Source of the DNA: Halicephalobus mephisto
Taxonomy: Eukaryota > Nematoda > Chromadorea > Rhabditida > Panagrolaimidae
Reading direction: 5' to 3'
DNA length: 64,000 bases
NCBI GenBank assembly: GCA_009193035.1
Contig: SWDT01000073.1
Coordinates: forward strand, 124,001 to 188,000
The position numbers and the translations under genes are program-made. The notes under the pieces are model-generated. The model made no database searches and was not told where the DNA came from. It worked only from the letters and a program-made list of their open reading frames with translations. This document shows, one piece after another, positions 48,121-58,846 of this stretch (position 1 is the first letter of the stretch; every line of letters starts with the position of its first letter).

Positions 48121-48255
48121 TCTTTTTTAAGATGAAAAGTGTTCCTTTTTAACAATGAAAAGTGTTCCTTTTTTAAATGAAAAGTGTTCCTTTTTTAAGA
48201 TGAAAAGTGTTCCTTTTTTAAATGAAAAGTGTTCCTTTTTTAAAAATGAAAAATG
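48121..48255. repeat. About 25-base tandem repeat, six copies
   Basis: The unit GATGAAAAGTGTTCCTTTTT is repeated with small length differences. Confidence 0.85.
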
Positions 48256-48424
48256 TTTTTTTTTGTTTAAAAATATTAATTTTACAATAATTTTCGATTA
48301 CAAACAAAACAAGATTACAGGAGCTTAACAAAAGGGATTTCCAAAATCCGTCTACAATTTAAAGTAATTTTAAATTTTCGCTTTTTGGGATATCCCTAAT
48401 TTAACAACGTAATATACAACTTAC

Positions 48425-50982
48425 AATACTTTCAAAAAACTGGCAAAAGTACATTCCGAGATCAATAATCCCAGACTTAAAATTTCGGAAAAATTTCCAA
48501 CAACGAAAACTGACAACCCAATAGCCAAATGAACAAACACTTTTAATCCGAAGGTCGACCTCTTTTTCCGTGATCTGGCAAACAAGGGAACTGGATCAAT
48601 AACAACGTTCTTTTTAGGTAATTATAAAAAATAAAAACAAACTTACGTTCGCTTTTAGGATGTCGCTGGATGCCTCGATGGAAGTCGCTCCGATTTTGTC
48701 AGGGATGTTGACGACGAGATCATCTAGATCTTCTTTAACTGGGGCCAAAGGCATGTTCCATGAGGTTCGAGAGCCGTTTCTGCTTCTAAAAAAAGTCCAA
48801 TGAAGAATATTAGGTTACAAACTCGGAGAATTAAGTACGACAAAAGGTGAAATTTCAAAAATGTCATCTGATGCTTTTTGAAAACCAAAATTTAAAAACC
48901 AGAATATACTAAAAAGTCCGAAAATCTTTCAAAATTCCACAGAACGTTCTAAAACTTGAAAATATTACTGTAATTTCCACAAAAAACATCTAAAAAGTAG
49001 GATTCTAGAAAATTCTAAAATTCGTGTCAGGATCATTTCACAAGAGCTTATTTCCTAATTTGCATATTACCGTAATTTTATAACTGAAACCTCAAATTTT
49101 AAAAACTAAAAAAAAAAAATTTCGTTCCAGGACCATTTCGCAGCAATTTTCATCTTTAATTTTTTGAATTTTATAATTTTTTTGAATTTTATAAATTTTA
49201 TGAATTTTATAATTTTTTTGAATTTTTTGAATTTTATAATTTTTTTGAATTTTATAATTTTTTTGAATTGTGATTCCTCGTTTGCAAAAAATAAAATAAC
49301 TAAATTCAAAAAATTTCTTTCCGGAACTTTAATCAAATTAGTCAAGACAAACCGCAAAAACTATGTCATTGGGAAGAAAAGCAACTACAATCCAACATTG
49401 ACGTAATACCAAATAAGGAATTTTCAGAAACGCCTAGTTTTTCAGTTCTTATCCTTCTTTTTAATTTCGAGAAATATTGGTAGGATTAGGCAACGTTTCT
49501 TGTGAGATCGATATTGCATTATTACAAAAAAAATTAACAAAACAAAATTCAAAAAATTCCGTATTTTTATAACTTTCTTTTCGAGACCAAAAAGTGCGGA
49601 ATTTTGTACTTATTTCTTCAGAAAAAGTTTCAAAAGTTATTCAGCAGTTTGTAAATCACGTTATTGCAAAAATCAAATGTGTTTATAATTAAATTTGAAA
49701 AACTATCACGACGGGAATTTTCAGAACTTTCCAGTTGAGACCGAAAATTATAAAATCTAATTTAATGCAATTTTTTAAGGTTTCAAAATTATATTACTTT
49801 GAAACCAGAAATATTCGTTATAAAATTAAAAAATTGTCTCGACAGGAATTTTCAAAACTTTCCAGTTAAGACCAAAATTAATGAAAATGTTCAAGACTTT
49901 CTAGTCGAGACCAAAATTAATGAAAATTTTCATAATTTTGTGGTTTCAGAAGCATTCATTAAATTCTGAACACATTACTGTAACCACCAGAAACAAGTTT
50001 AAAGAAATTCCGACAAAATTGTTTCGAGGCGAATTTTCAGAATTTTTTAACAAAGAACGAAAATTGTAAAATTTAATATTTATGTGGTTCTGGAAGGTTC
50101 TAAAAATATTCATTATATTCTGAAAAATTCAAAAACCGTAAATAAAATTCTGTGACTTTAAAGACATACCGTAAACTATATTTAAAAAATAATTTTTTCA
50201 TTAAAAAAAAGTAATTTTTTCATTTAAAAAAAGTAATTTTTTCATTTAAAAAAAGTAATTTTTAAGGTTTTTGGAAAACAACAAAAATGGTCCGGCCATA
50301 ATGAGATAAAAACAAAAAAAAAACGATTTTTGGAACGCTTTTATAATGGAGTAAAGTCGAACAATATCCGACTTTTGAGAAATAATATCTAGCCACACCA
50401 GACACGTGATGAAATAAAACATAAAAATATTCTTTTTTTGAAACTAAAGTTTTTTAAAAAACAAAATTTTTCTCATTATCGATTCGAAGTTGTTTAAAAA
50501 AATAAAAAATTCCAATTTTGTTTAAAATTTAAAAAAACTTGCGCAATTTAAAAAAAAACGATAATCGATGAAAAATTGTAAAATAACGTTTTCGGAAAAT
50601 TTTCGATTAAAAATTCAACAATCCCGAAGGAATAAATATGGATTAAATTTTTCAAAATTCAACGAAGCAGAAAATACAGTTTTACAAAAAAATTCGAAAA
50701 AAAAAACGTTTATTTGATTCCAATTGATTTCTATTTTTTCTTTTTAGGGGCAGGGAAACGTTAAATGCCCCATTCCTGCCTGCGGCACTGGCAGTCTCTC
50801 TCGGCCAGCCTTATTTTTCCAGACTAGAAAACTCGATCCTTTCGCTTATCTGAAACAAAAGCCAGTTTGGAGAATAAATTTGGTAATTACACTTGCATGA
50901 GAAGGGATGTTCCTTCAAGGAGTTTGGATCTGACAACTTTGGTGACGAAAAAGTCCCCGAAGCCAGCGATGTCAATGGGAGG
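48425..50982 (-). CDS. Possible exons of an unrecognised minus-strand membrane protein
   Basis: Three minus-strand islands are phase-compatible: 50982-50891 (IDIAGFGDFFVTKVVRSKLL, then EGTSLLMQ, with a GTAATT donor), 48785-48647 (WNMPLAPVKEDLDDLVVNIP, then DKIGATSIEASSDILKAN, with a TTTTTTTAG acceptor and perfect GTAAGTTT donor), and 48609-48425 (ARSRKKRSTFGLKVFVHLAI, then a second hydrophobic helix, with a GTAAGTTG donor). Codon use favours C-ending codons. The acceptor of the last island (CCTAAAAAG) is weak, and joining the first to the second needs an intron of 2.1 kb. The plus strand is also open in the first and second islands, so the model is tentative. No family recognised. Confidence 0.35.
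49150..49268. repeat. TTTTTGAATTTTATAA simple repeat
   Basis: Repeats of 18-26 bases. The long open frames here (49106-49357 on minus, 49164-49406 on plus) are by-products of the repeat. Confidence 0.8.
50195..50265. repeat. 22-base tandem repeat
   Basis: Three to four copies of AAAGTAATTTTTTCATTTAA. Confidence 0.7.
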
Positions 50983-50989
50983 CTTCAAT

Positions 50990-51642
50990 GAAGTCAAAAA
51001 ACAAAGAATAGTGACTAAATTTCAATTAAAAAAATTATCTTAAAATAGATAAAAAATTAAAATTTTCATATAAAAACTAAAAATTTGAAAAACGAACAGA
51101 ACGCCAAAATTTAAAATTTATGTATAAAAATTAATTTTTCTTCGTTTTTCTCGTTAATTTTATTTTTATAAATTGTAACTTGTATTTTTTGAAAAAAAAA
51201 CGATGTTCTCCATCAAACTATATCGTGTAAAAAATAATCAAAAATTCTTTGAAGGAGAAAATTGAAGTTTTTGAATTTTCTGCGTTATTAGTAATTCTCG
51301 TTTTAAAAAATTAAAAATTATTTTTGTCTTTTATATTGATTTTCTAATATAGGAATTGTTATGAAATTTACGTGATAAAAAAATTCATTTATAAAAAAAC
51401 ATTTCGTAAAAAACTAAACAGTCATCTATTCGAAAAAATTCAGTTTTCAAAAATCGTTCGAAAATGACGATTTCTTTTTCAAAACAACTTAGTCATTTCC
51501 TAAACGTTAAATTGGAATGAAAAATTAATATATTAGAATTGTTTTGAACAATCCCTATCCGTCCTTAACCTGATTGATAGTGTTTAAAAATTTTGATTTT
51601 TTAATTTTCCTGGACACTATCCTAAATCCGATTTAAAAAATA
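50990..51642. other. AT-rich DNA
   Basis: Nothing recognised apart from diverged GGATAGTG-type arms near its right end. Confidence 0.4.
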
Positions 51643-51845
51643 GGATAGTATCTAGTAACAATTGTTTTCTTCAATATTAGTCACTATCCAAAGTGATAAA
51701 AAAGTGTTCTGTTTGGATAGTGTCTAACAACAATTGTTTTCGTCAATATTAGTCACTATCCGAAACGACAAAGAAGTTCCTTCAATTTGGATAGTGTTCA
51801 GTAAAAATTGTTTTTTTAATACCAGTCACTATCTAAAAAGATAAA
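51643..51845. repeat. 72-73-base tandem hairpin repeat, three copies
   Basis: GGATAG recurs at 51643, 51715 and 51788. Each unit runs GGATAGTGTCTAACAACAAT, then ...TTAGTCACTATCC, so it begins and ends with complementary GGATAGTG/CACTATCC arms. A related hairpin sits at 44847-44890. Confidence 0.8.
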
Positions 51846-52350
51846 ATCTTTCGGTTTAAAGAATGACTAAATCTTGTTCCATTTTTATCATGTAATCTCA
51901 TTTTATTGAATTTTTTACAGTGAGTGGGCCACGATTTGGTTCTTGTCTTAGCAACGGAAATTCCACATAATTGATACCATGTGCTTGCTTATTTTTAAAA
52001 CTTTAATTCCCCGTTGGCCACACTCAAAAGATTACTCCGTCATTGAGACAAATTTTCGAAATCAATGACGTGTATTTTACGTAGCCAACGAGAGGATTTC
52101 GTTACTGACCCTTGAGAAAAAGTGAATCATCAACTGCGAGAGAATCAGTTCTCTCGACGCGAACTGACTAATCAGAGGTACGAGCAAATGTTTATTGATT
52201 CGAGTGTTTTGGATCCTTGTTTTCCGTGGGTGTTTCTTAATATATAATATCGCGAAATTACTAATTTTCTTAAAACTTATTTCTTCCCGAGTTTGGTTGA
52301 TAATGAGATATGAAGACAATTTATAAACTTTTTTTTTAGATTTTCCGAAA

Positions 52351-52943
52351 ATGTCTTATCCTGGAGCTCAACCCGACCTTCAAGTGATTTTCAGAAACGT
52401 CGACAGAGACGGATCGGGTCAGATCTCTGCTGATGAACTTCAGAAGGCCTTGAGCAACGGAACTTTTACTCCATTCAACGGCGAAACCGTCAGATTGATG
52501 ATTGGGATGTTCGATGGAAACGGGGATGGAGCCATAAACTTTGGCGAATTCCAAGCTTTGTGGAACTACGTTAATGATTGGACGAGATGCTTCCGTGGAT
52601 TTGACAAAGACAACTCAGGCAACATCGACAAGGGTGAACTCGTCCAAGCTTTGACCCAATTTGGTGAGTTTCCCGTCCTTATTTCTAATTTTTCATATAT
52701 CAATATCCACTTATTGGTCTTCTTTTTCCAGGTTATCGATTGTCAGATGGGTTCTATAACTTGCTGATGCAGAAATTTGACAGAACTCACACTGGCAGAA
52801 TCAATTTTGATGATTTCGTTCAATTGTGCGTTGTCCTTCAAACGTTGACTGCTGCTTTCCGCGATAAGGACATGGACCGGGATGGCGTCGTGACCATTGG
52901 ATACGAGGAATTCCTCCAAATGGTGTTCAGCTTGAAAATGTGA
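52351..52943 (+). CDS. Penta-EF-hand protein, ALG-2/PDCD6-like
   Basis: Two exons (52351-52663, 52732-52943) encode 174 residues. EF1 has DRDGSGQISADEL, EF2 DGNGDGAINFGEF, EF3 DKDNSGNIDKGEL, EF4 is diverged (RTHTGRINFDDF), and EF5 DMDRDGVVTIGYEEF ends before the PEF dimer helix. ALSNGTFTPFN and GYRLSDGFYNLL match ALG-2 closely. The long Gly/Pro N-terminal tail of peflin or sorcin is reduced to MSYPGAQ. ALG-2 proteins bind ALIX, ESCRT and COPII components in a calcium-dependent way. The start follows a TTTTTTTTTAG acceptor by about 11 bases. Confidence 0.93.
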
Positions 52944-54253
52944 ATAGTCTTTATCCATCAAGTTCACTGTGAGAGATTGTGTGTGTGCACTAACTTTTTT
53001 CTGTGATCCTTTTTTTGTGGCTGTTTGTTCAAAATACCTCCCTAATGATGGATATTGAATATTATCATGGACCATTCACTTTCTAAAATTAATCCTCCTT
53101 CATTTCAGGTTACTCATGGCTGTATGAAGATCTAAGGAGGATTGTCTTACAGTATTTACCGCTTTGTAGCCGATCTAGTGAGCGTGCTGATAGATGACCA
53201 TATCATTTATTTTATTATATCTGCTTCTGGCTCTGCTGTATTCTAGCAAATCATTCCTCGCCGTTCATTATCTTGTACAATAACTATCATTTGTATTTTT
53301 GTTGAAGTATTTATAAATAAGAATTATTAATTTTCCCAATTACAAAATCGATTGCGGAATTTTGAATTTTTGACTAATTTCTTATCAATTACCGTTAGTT
53401 TTAAGAAATCTCCAACGTCATGTGTAATTTTGTTAAGTTTTAACGAAATTTTTAAATAAAAAAATTAAAAAAGTAGATTTGAAGTAATTTAAAAAGTTAT
53501 TAAAGAAAATTGAGAATATTTAAAATGAGATTAACGATGGAAAACTAGATTTATCCGAAATTGAAGAGAATTTGTAAAATTTTTTAATAAATTTTGTGTT
53601 AAAAGTTAAAATTACTTTTTATTCAATTAAAATTTGATGTTTATTATTATTTTGTAGAAAAATAAATAACTGAATTTAGTTTTTTTAGTTTTAAAAGTTT
53701 TAATTTTATTTTAAAAAAATAGAGATCAACATGAAAATAAAAATAAAAATAATAAAATTTAGAAAATTCAATTGATATTTTAATATTTGTATTTATGAAA
53801 ATTTTAAAATTAAAATAAAATTTTTGACTTTTTTACAGATTTCAATCATCGAAATTATGAAAAAATTAATTTCGATTTTTATGAATTTTCGAAAGTATTT
53901 TGAACTTTTGATACTTTTCTAAAAAATAATAATTTATTTTTTTCGATAATATTGAAACTCAAAAATTATTCTTTAAATATTAAAAATAATAATTTTTAAT
54001 TTTTTGAAAAATTCGTTTTTTTTCGGAATTTAGAAATAGAATTACTGATTTTATAAAAATAAGAAATAATATTTTTTAATTTTTAAAGTTTAAAATTATA
54101 GTAATCCTGATTTTTATCAAAGATGATCCTGAAGAGATATCGAAGAACAAAGTTAATCGAAATTTGTAAAAATTTCCTTCAAATTCTTCAATTTCGTTGA
54201 AAAAATGAGAGATTATTTGTTAAAAAATTGTATTTTTATATATAAAAATAAAT
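52944..54253. other. 3' UTR and AT-rich intergenic DNA
   Basis: The first 350 bases are moderately GC-rich and probably 3' UTR. The rest is AT-only. No gene is seen. Confidence 0.4.
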
Positions 54254-54258
54254 ATAAG

Positions 54259-54487
54259 TGTTGGATTGTGCACCATCTATTTGAGTGCAAGCCACACCGC
54301 GTTGGTGCCGGAGGGAAATACCCTGAGGACCAACGGAAGGCGTACGATTGTCTTTTGGCGGCAATTTAAAGATTGCGCAATATTTGTGATAGAGTTGTGT
54401 TTTATCTTGTGCCTGTGGCCCCAATAAACTTATTTCCACATTTTTGTGTCTACATGTGGATCCGGATTCCCTAGTGACGATCCAACA
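54259..54487 (+). mobile_element. Solo LTR with perfect 5-base target-site duplication
   Basis: 229 bases starting TGTTGGATTGTG and ending GATCCAACA, giving inverted ends TGTTGGAT/ATCCAACA. Direct flanks ATAAG occur at 54254-54258 and 54488-54492. AATAAA near 54423 on the plus strand fits an LTR R/U5 poly(A) signal. No internal gag-pol sequence is attached. Five-base duplications are typical of Ty3/gypsy and BEL-type elements. Confidence 0.8.
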
Positions 54488-54492
54488 ATAAG

Positions 54493-54710
54493 TGTTCACG
54501 CCCCGGAGTAATACGCGAAATGAAGCGCTTGTAAGTTAGAAAAATCCTAGAAGCATACGTACAGACAGCTTAACTTAGGTATTTAAGCCTAATAGTTATC
54601 CCACTTAGAGAGAGTATTTATTCAGTGATTCCTGTTGTCCGAAGTTTTATCTTATTTGCTTGGAACAACCGAATAAACATGCCTATCTTCCTCTGGTCTC
54701 GACGTGAACA
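54493..54710 (+). mobile_element. Second, abutting solo LTR
   Basis: 218 bases starting TGTTCACGCC and ending ACGTGAACA, with inverted ends TGTTCACG/CGTGAACA. Flanks are ATAAG (shared with the neighbour) and ATGAG, one mismatch. A TATTTAAG TATA-like box lies near 54578 and AATAAA near 54672, in LTR order on the plus strand. Its sequence differs from the adjacent LTR, so it comes from another family. Confidence 0.7.
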
Positions 54711-54840
54711 ATGAGAAAATTATATTCGATTACAAAATACATGGACAAGTGCAATAAAAAAACTTTCATATCATATATTAATAGTGATATTTCACTTTAT
54801 AGTCATCTAACTTCATCATCGAAGACACAATCAATAGTGC

Positions 54841-56828
54841 TTACTTCAACGTGATTTGGGTTCTCTGGTGCTGATTAAAGGAATTCATTTGAGGTTTGAT
54901 AATTCTGAATATCTGCTTGTTTTCCGTCGTCGAAGATGTTGTTGCCTCCTGTTTGAACTTGAAAGAACTACAGAAAATGATTTTGAAGACTTCTCGACGA
55001 ATATTCTCACTCATCAGACAAAGGAACCAGGCCGGGGTTAGAGTATTTATGTCGACGACCCAGAACTGTGTTCTGAACATGTCTATTCTCTGTTCTGAGT
55101 TTGTCACGTACATGAACATTACCTAAAGAGAAAAATCACTGTAATTTCCACAATGTTAAACATACTTGGATGATGAAGTTTCCAACTTGATTCAGAAATA
55201 TAAGAACGTTAAAAACAAACAACTGGATGTCTTGTTTGGAAACTGTCGTGTTGTTGCTTAACTTCAGGAATTTCTGTTTCAGAATTTTGTAAGAAGCATA
55301 ACAATTGAATAATAAAGACAATGAAGCCGTAATTATCGTGACTAGTCCAATGTTGGAAGCATTTCTCCACCAAGAAGGCAGTATGTTTTGGTTGTACATG
55401 TCCCATCTGTATCCTAGTTCCGGAGCTGAAGCGTTGATGATTCGAATTCTGACATCAGTAGCGAAAATTTGCCTGAAATCCATTTTTTCTTGTTAGATAT
55501 TATTAGAAAATTAAAAAAGATAATTTACAGAATATTTGGAGAATTCTCAAATATAAATAAATTTCAAACTTAGGTTCTACTATATTCGATTAGGATTTTT
55601 TATAAAGATCCATGTCAATTTAGACTGTAATATTCTAGAAGTATCCATACCAGACCAGGATTTCCCATAAGTATTTGTGCTACATCGATCCGAAATCCTC
55701 CAAAACTTGATTCGAAAAAGTATAAACACCAAGTTTGTAATTCACGTAAAAATACATGATTTAAAATTATGTTCTGTTTATGTTGATTATTCCGTTTTCC
55801 TTCAGTCAACAAAAATTATTACTTAGTACTGATTCAAAATTTGGAATGTTACTCATCTACACATTTTTCCTAAAATAATTTCTTTATTAATTCCTACTTT
55901 GAATTAATGGTAAAATAAATTTCTAAAGTAAAACTATAAAAAAAACAAAAATTGATGAAATTGTTTCGAAATAAATTTTCAGAATTTTAAAGGAAGTTTT
56001 AGAATATTAGGGTTTAAATATTAGTTTTGAAAATTTTCACTAGATTTTAGAAATTTATCAAAAATTTCAAAAGATTCCAGAATGATCTAGAAGTTTTTAG
56101 AAGACATTTGAGAAATTCGAAATTAGTATCTATGACAATCTTGGTGTTGTATAAGAATTATAATCCTTTACAATTTTATCATCAATGCTTTTTAACATAT
56201 TATACTTAGATGAGTCTAAACATTTCCAAATTTAGGCAATGTACAGTACATAATACACATAGTAAATCGTAATTAAAGTCGTACATATTATAATACTGAT
56301 GGATATTTAAAATTATAAGCAACAACCTACTTCTTAGAAAACTAGTTGTTTTGGTCGTTACATAAAAACATACCAATTGAAGACATTGCCGATTGAACAT
56401 GCAACGATGATTATCCACAACAAGTGTTTTCTCCAGAATGTTTTGTAATGAGTCTTCATGTAGATTACGGTAAACCGATTGAAGGACATAACAAGATTCA
56501 GAAAGTTCTCAGTGTACATAGCATGGAACATTATCCACGGAACTAGGGTCAACAGAAAATGCTCCTCCGGCAACAGAGCCAAAAGCGGCAGAAAAATCGG
56601 AGCATTAGTGACTTTGTAAAAGATGTAGTAGGAGACACTGTATACTATGTTGTTCACTCCGTAGACCCCAAAAACGATATAAAAAGAAGATTTGAAATTC
56701 TTCATATTCGGAGAGAAAAATATTATCTTCAACAAAATACCGTATAAAACATAAGTGGGGATGACATAAACAAGTGGTGCCAGAACCCTGATGTCGGCTA
56801 CAGTAGGATCTCCGGTTATTAATGTCAT
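54841..56828 (-). CDS. Srg-superfamily seven-transmembrane chemoreceptor
   Basis: Three minus-strand exons (56828-56374, 55472-55166, 55122-54841) join in phase to 347 residues. Marks: LVYVIPTYVLYGILL in TM1, SSFYIVFGVYGVNNIVYSVS, APIFLPLLALLPEEHF, SFNRFTVIYMKTHY, a TM5/6 region with SKQDIQLFVFNVLIF, and FWVVDINTLTPAWFLCLMS before a basic, Ser/Thr-rich tail. Same architecture as the two genes that follow, but clearly older. Intron 1 is 901 bases, the longest of the chemoreceptor introns, and holds nothing recognised. Confidence 0.88.
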
Positions 56829-58038
56829 ATTTTCAAATTTTACCGGAGTTTTAAAAAACAGTACCTAGTTTTGTTTCCAATAACCTTCAGAAAAAATTTT
56901 TTTCTGAAACATTAAAATTATATACTTGGAATAGTAATTTAAAAAAGAAAAAAATTACGAGAAATTAAATAAAGGAAAAAGTTAAAAATTATGTTTTCTA
57001 CTTTATATTCCTAAACATAGAAAACAGAGTTTAATCCACCCAACAATTTGTACAAATTTACAATCATCTTTCATGTTCGATTTTTGAAGTACTGTTTTTA
57101 ATGATTCTGTATTCCTTTTCTGCTGATTACGGTAGGGAAAACAGGAGATATTCTAAAATTGAGAGCACAGTAAGATGGATGTTTCTGATGCTGAAAACAA
57201 CTTCTTTATTAAAAAAAATATTTTTCATCGACTGCAATAAAAAAATCAAAGATAATAAAAATTTGTCGATATAGTAGAAATTTCTGTCAATGGACTCCAT
57301 TTAACTACTTTTCAAACACCTGAGAGCACAGTTCGAAAGCAATCTTATTTGTTCCAAATACAGTAAAAGGATAAAAATGCTTAAAAACATCTGTAAAAAG
57401 AGATTTACGGAGTCTATACTTCTTCTACTGGACGGGACCAGATGTAGATAGTAGCAAGTCGCAGCCAAAGTGTATAAAAACACCAAGCTTTATCTCTTAC
57501 AAAGTTGATAATGATAATTACGAAAGTTTCCCCACCCGTGTTTTTTTTCTTTCGTTGCGAGACCCTTCTTTCTCCGTTTTTCGTCTTCTACGTGGGCGCG
57601 GAACAGGTATTTTTTGGCTTTCTCTTTATTTCCTATTCCTCTTTTTCCTTTCTTTCTCCGTTTTTCCATTTTTACATGGGCGCGAACACGTATTCTTTTG
57701 GCTTTCTCTTTATTTTCTATTCCTTTTTTTTACCTTCTACTCCGTCGACAAATCCAATGGAATAGTAAATTGTTGTTTTCAAGCTAGGAACCGAACTTCC
57801 ACTAAACATAAAAAAGCGTAACTTTTGGCACAGTAACAAATGTAAAGCGTTACTATCATTTTTTAATTTTCGTCACAAAAGTCAAATATTTAAAAAAAAA
57901 ACGATTTTATCATATTTTTGTTACAAAAACGAAGTTGCACTTTTTTGTGTATACTAGAGACCATTTAACTAGATTTGAAACATTCCAAAAACAATTCTAA
58001 AAGAATTCCCTTTGTTTCAAGTCGTGAGTGAAAAAATA
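56829..58038. other. Intergenic DNA between chemoreceptor genes
   Basis: AT-rich. A CT-rich stretch at about 57530-57740 contains two copies of a unit of about 85 bases (TTCTTTCTCCGTTTTTC near 57566 and 57650). The open frames there are by-products of the repeat. Confidence 0.5.
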
Positions 58039-58189
58039 TAAGATGGAAAAAATTAAGGAATAAGATAAATCACTAATTATGTGTGGAAATCGGCTTTTGG
58101 GATTGGGCCTAGTCATTTAGGCCATGGTGATAACAACATTATGCAAGATTTTTGGGATACCATAATTGGTTTAATATTTTTTCCATCTT
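58039..58189. repeat. Inverted-repeat element, MITE-like
   Basis: TAAGATGGAAAAAATTAA at 58039 is mirrored by TTAATATTTTTTCCATCTT ending at 58189. Inside is a perfect hairpin GGCCTAgtcattTAGGCC at 58106-58123. No coding capacity. Target-site duplications were not clear. Confidence 0.55.
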
Positions 58190-58846
58190 TATTTTTCCTA
58201 CTGCCGTTTCAATTATTGTAGAACAAAATTACTTAAAATTGTTAACACCATAGAAAGCTATAATTTTCGTTTTTGTAAAACAATTTTCTCTCAAATAACA
58301 ATCTTTTTCATTATATGTTTATAAAAAACTATCATTAGAAACATACTACAATCAACGCGATGTAAAATTATAACTTTGAATTTTCGAATAAAATTAATAT
58401 TCCGATTTCTAATTTCGTACGGTAAATTTTTTCATTAATAAGTTAGAAAACTGAATTTTTAATAAAAAAAAAAGTAGTTTAGAAAAAACTAAAACAAAAA
58501 AACTTATTTTTCGCAATTATTCTGTGTACTGTAACACTAGGTTGTACTTAATTGTTTTAATGTATAATTTTCTCTTTACTATTGGCAACTCAATAACTAC
58601 AATTTGTGTTAATATAATTATTAACTATGGACAATTTACCACCTTGTGCTAAGTAATTCACATTTGAGAATTGTATGCAATTTCCTCTTTTCAAAAACTG
58701 CTAACGAACAAGTTGAACTTTAAAATCTTCTAATTCCAATAATGCTGACGAAAATACAAGACACAGATTCATTTTTTCAAATATATTTTTAAAGTTCACA
58801 GACCAAGTTTCGAAAAAATTTAATTCCACAGATTTAAATCCAACCA

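Noticed and set aside
49106..49406. Long frames on both strands with repeating Lys/Ile or Asn/Phe
   Set aside because: Produced by the TTTTTGAATTTTATAA repeat and not by a gene.
57505..57821. Two overlapping plus-strand hydrophobic frames
   Set aside because: Both arise from a CT-rich tandem duplication and lack a start context or conservation marks.
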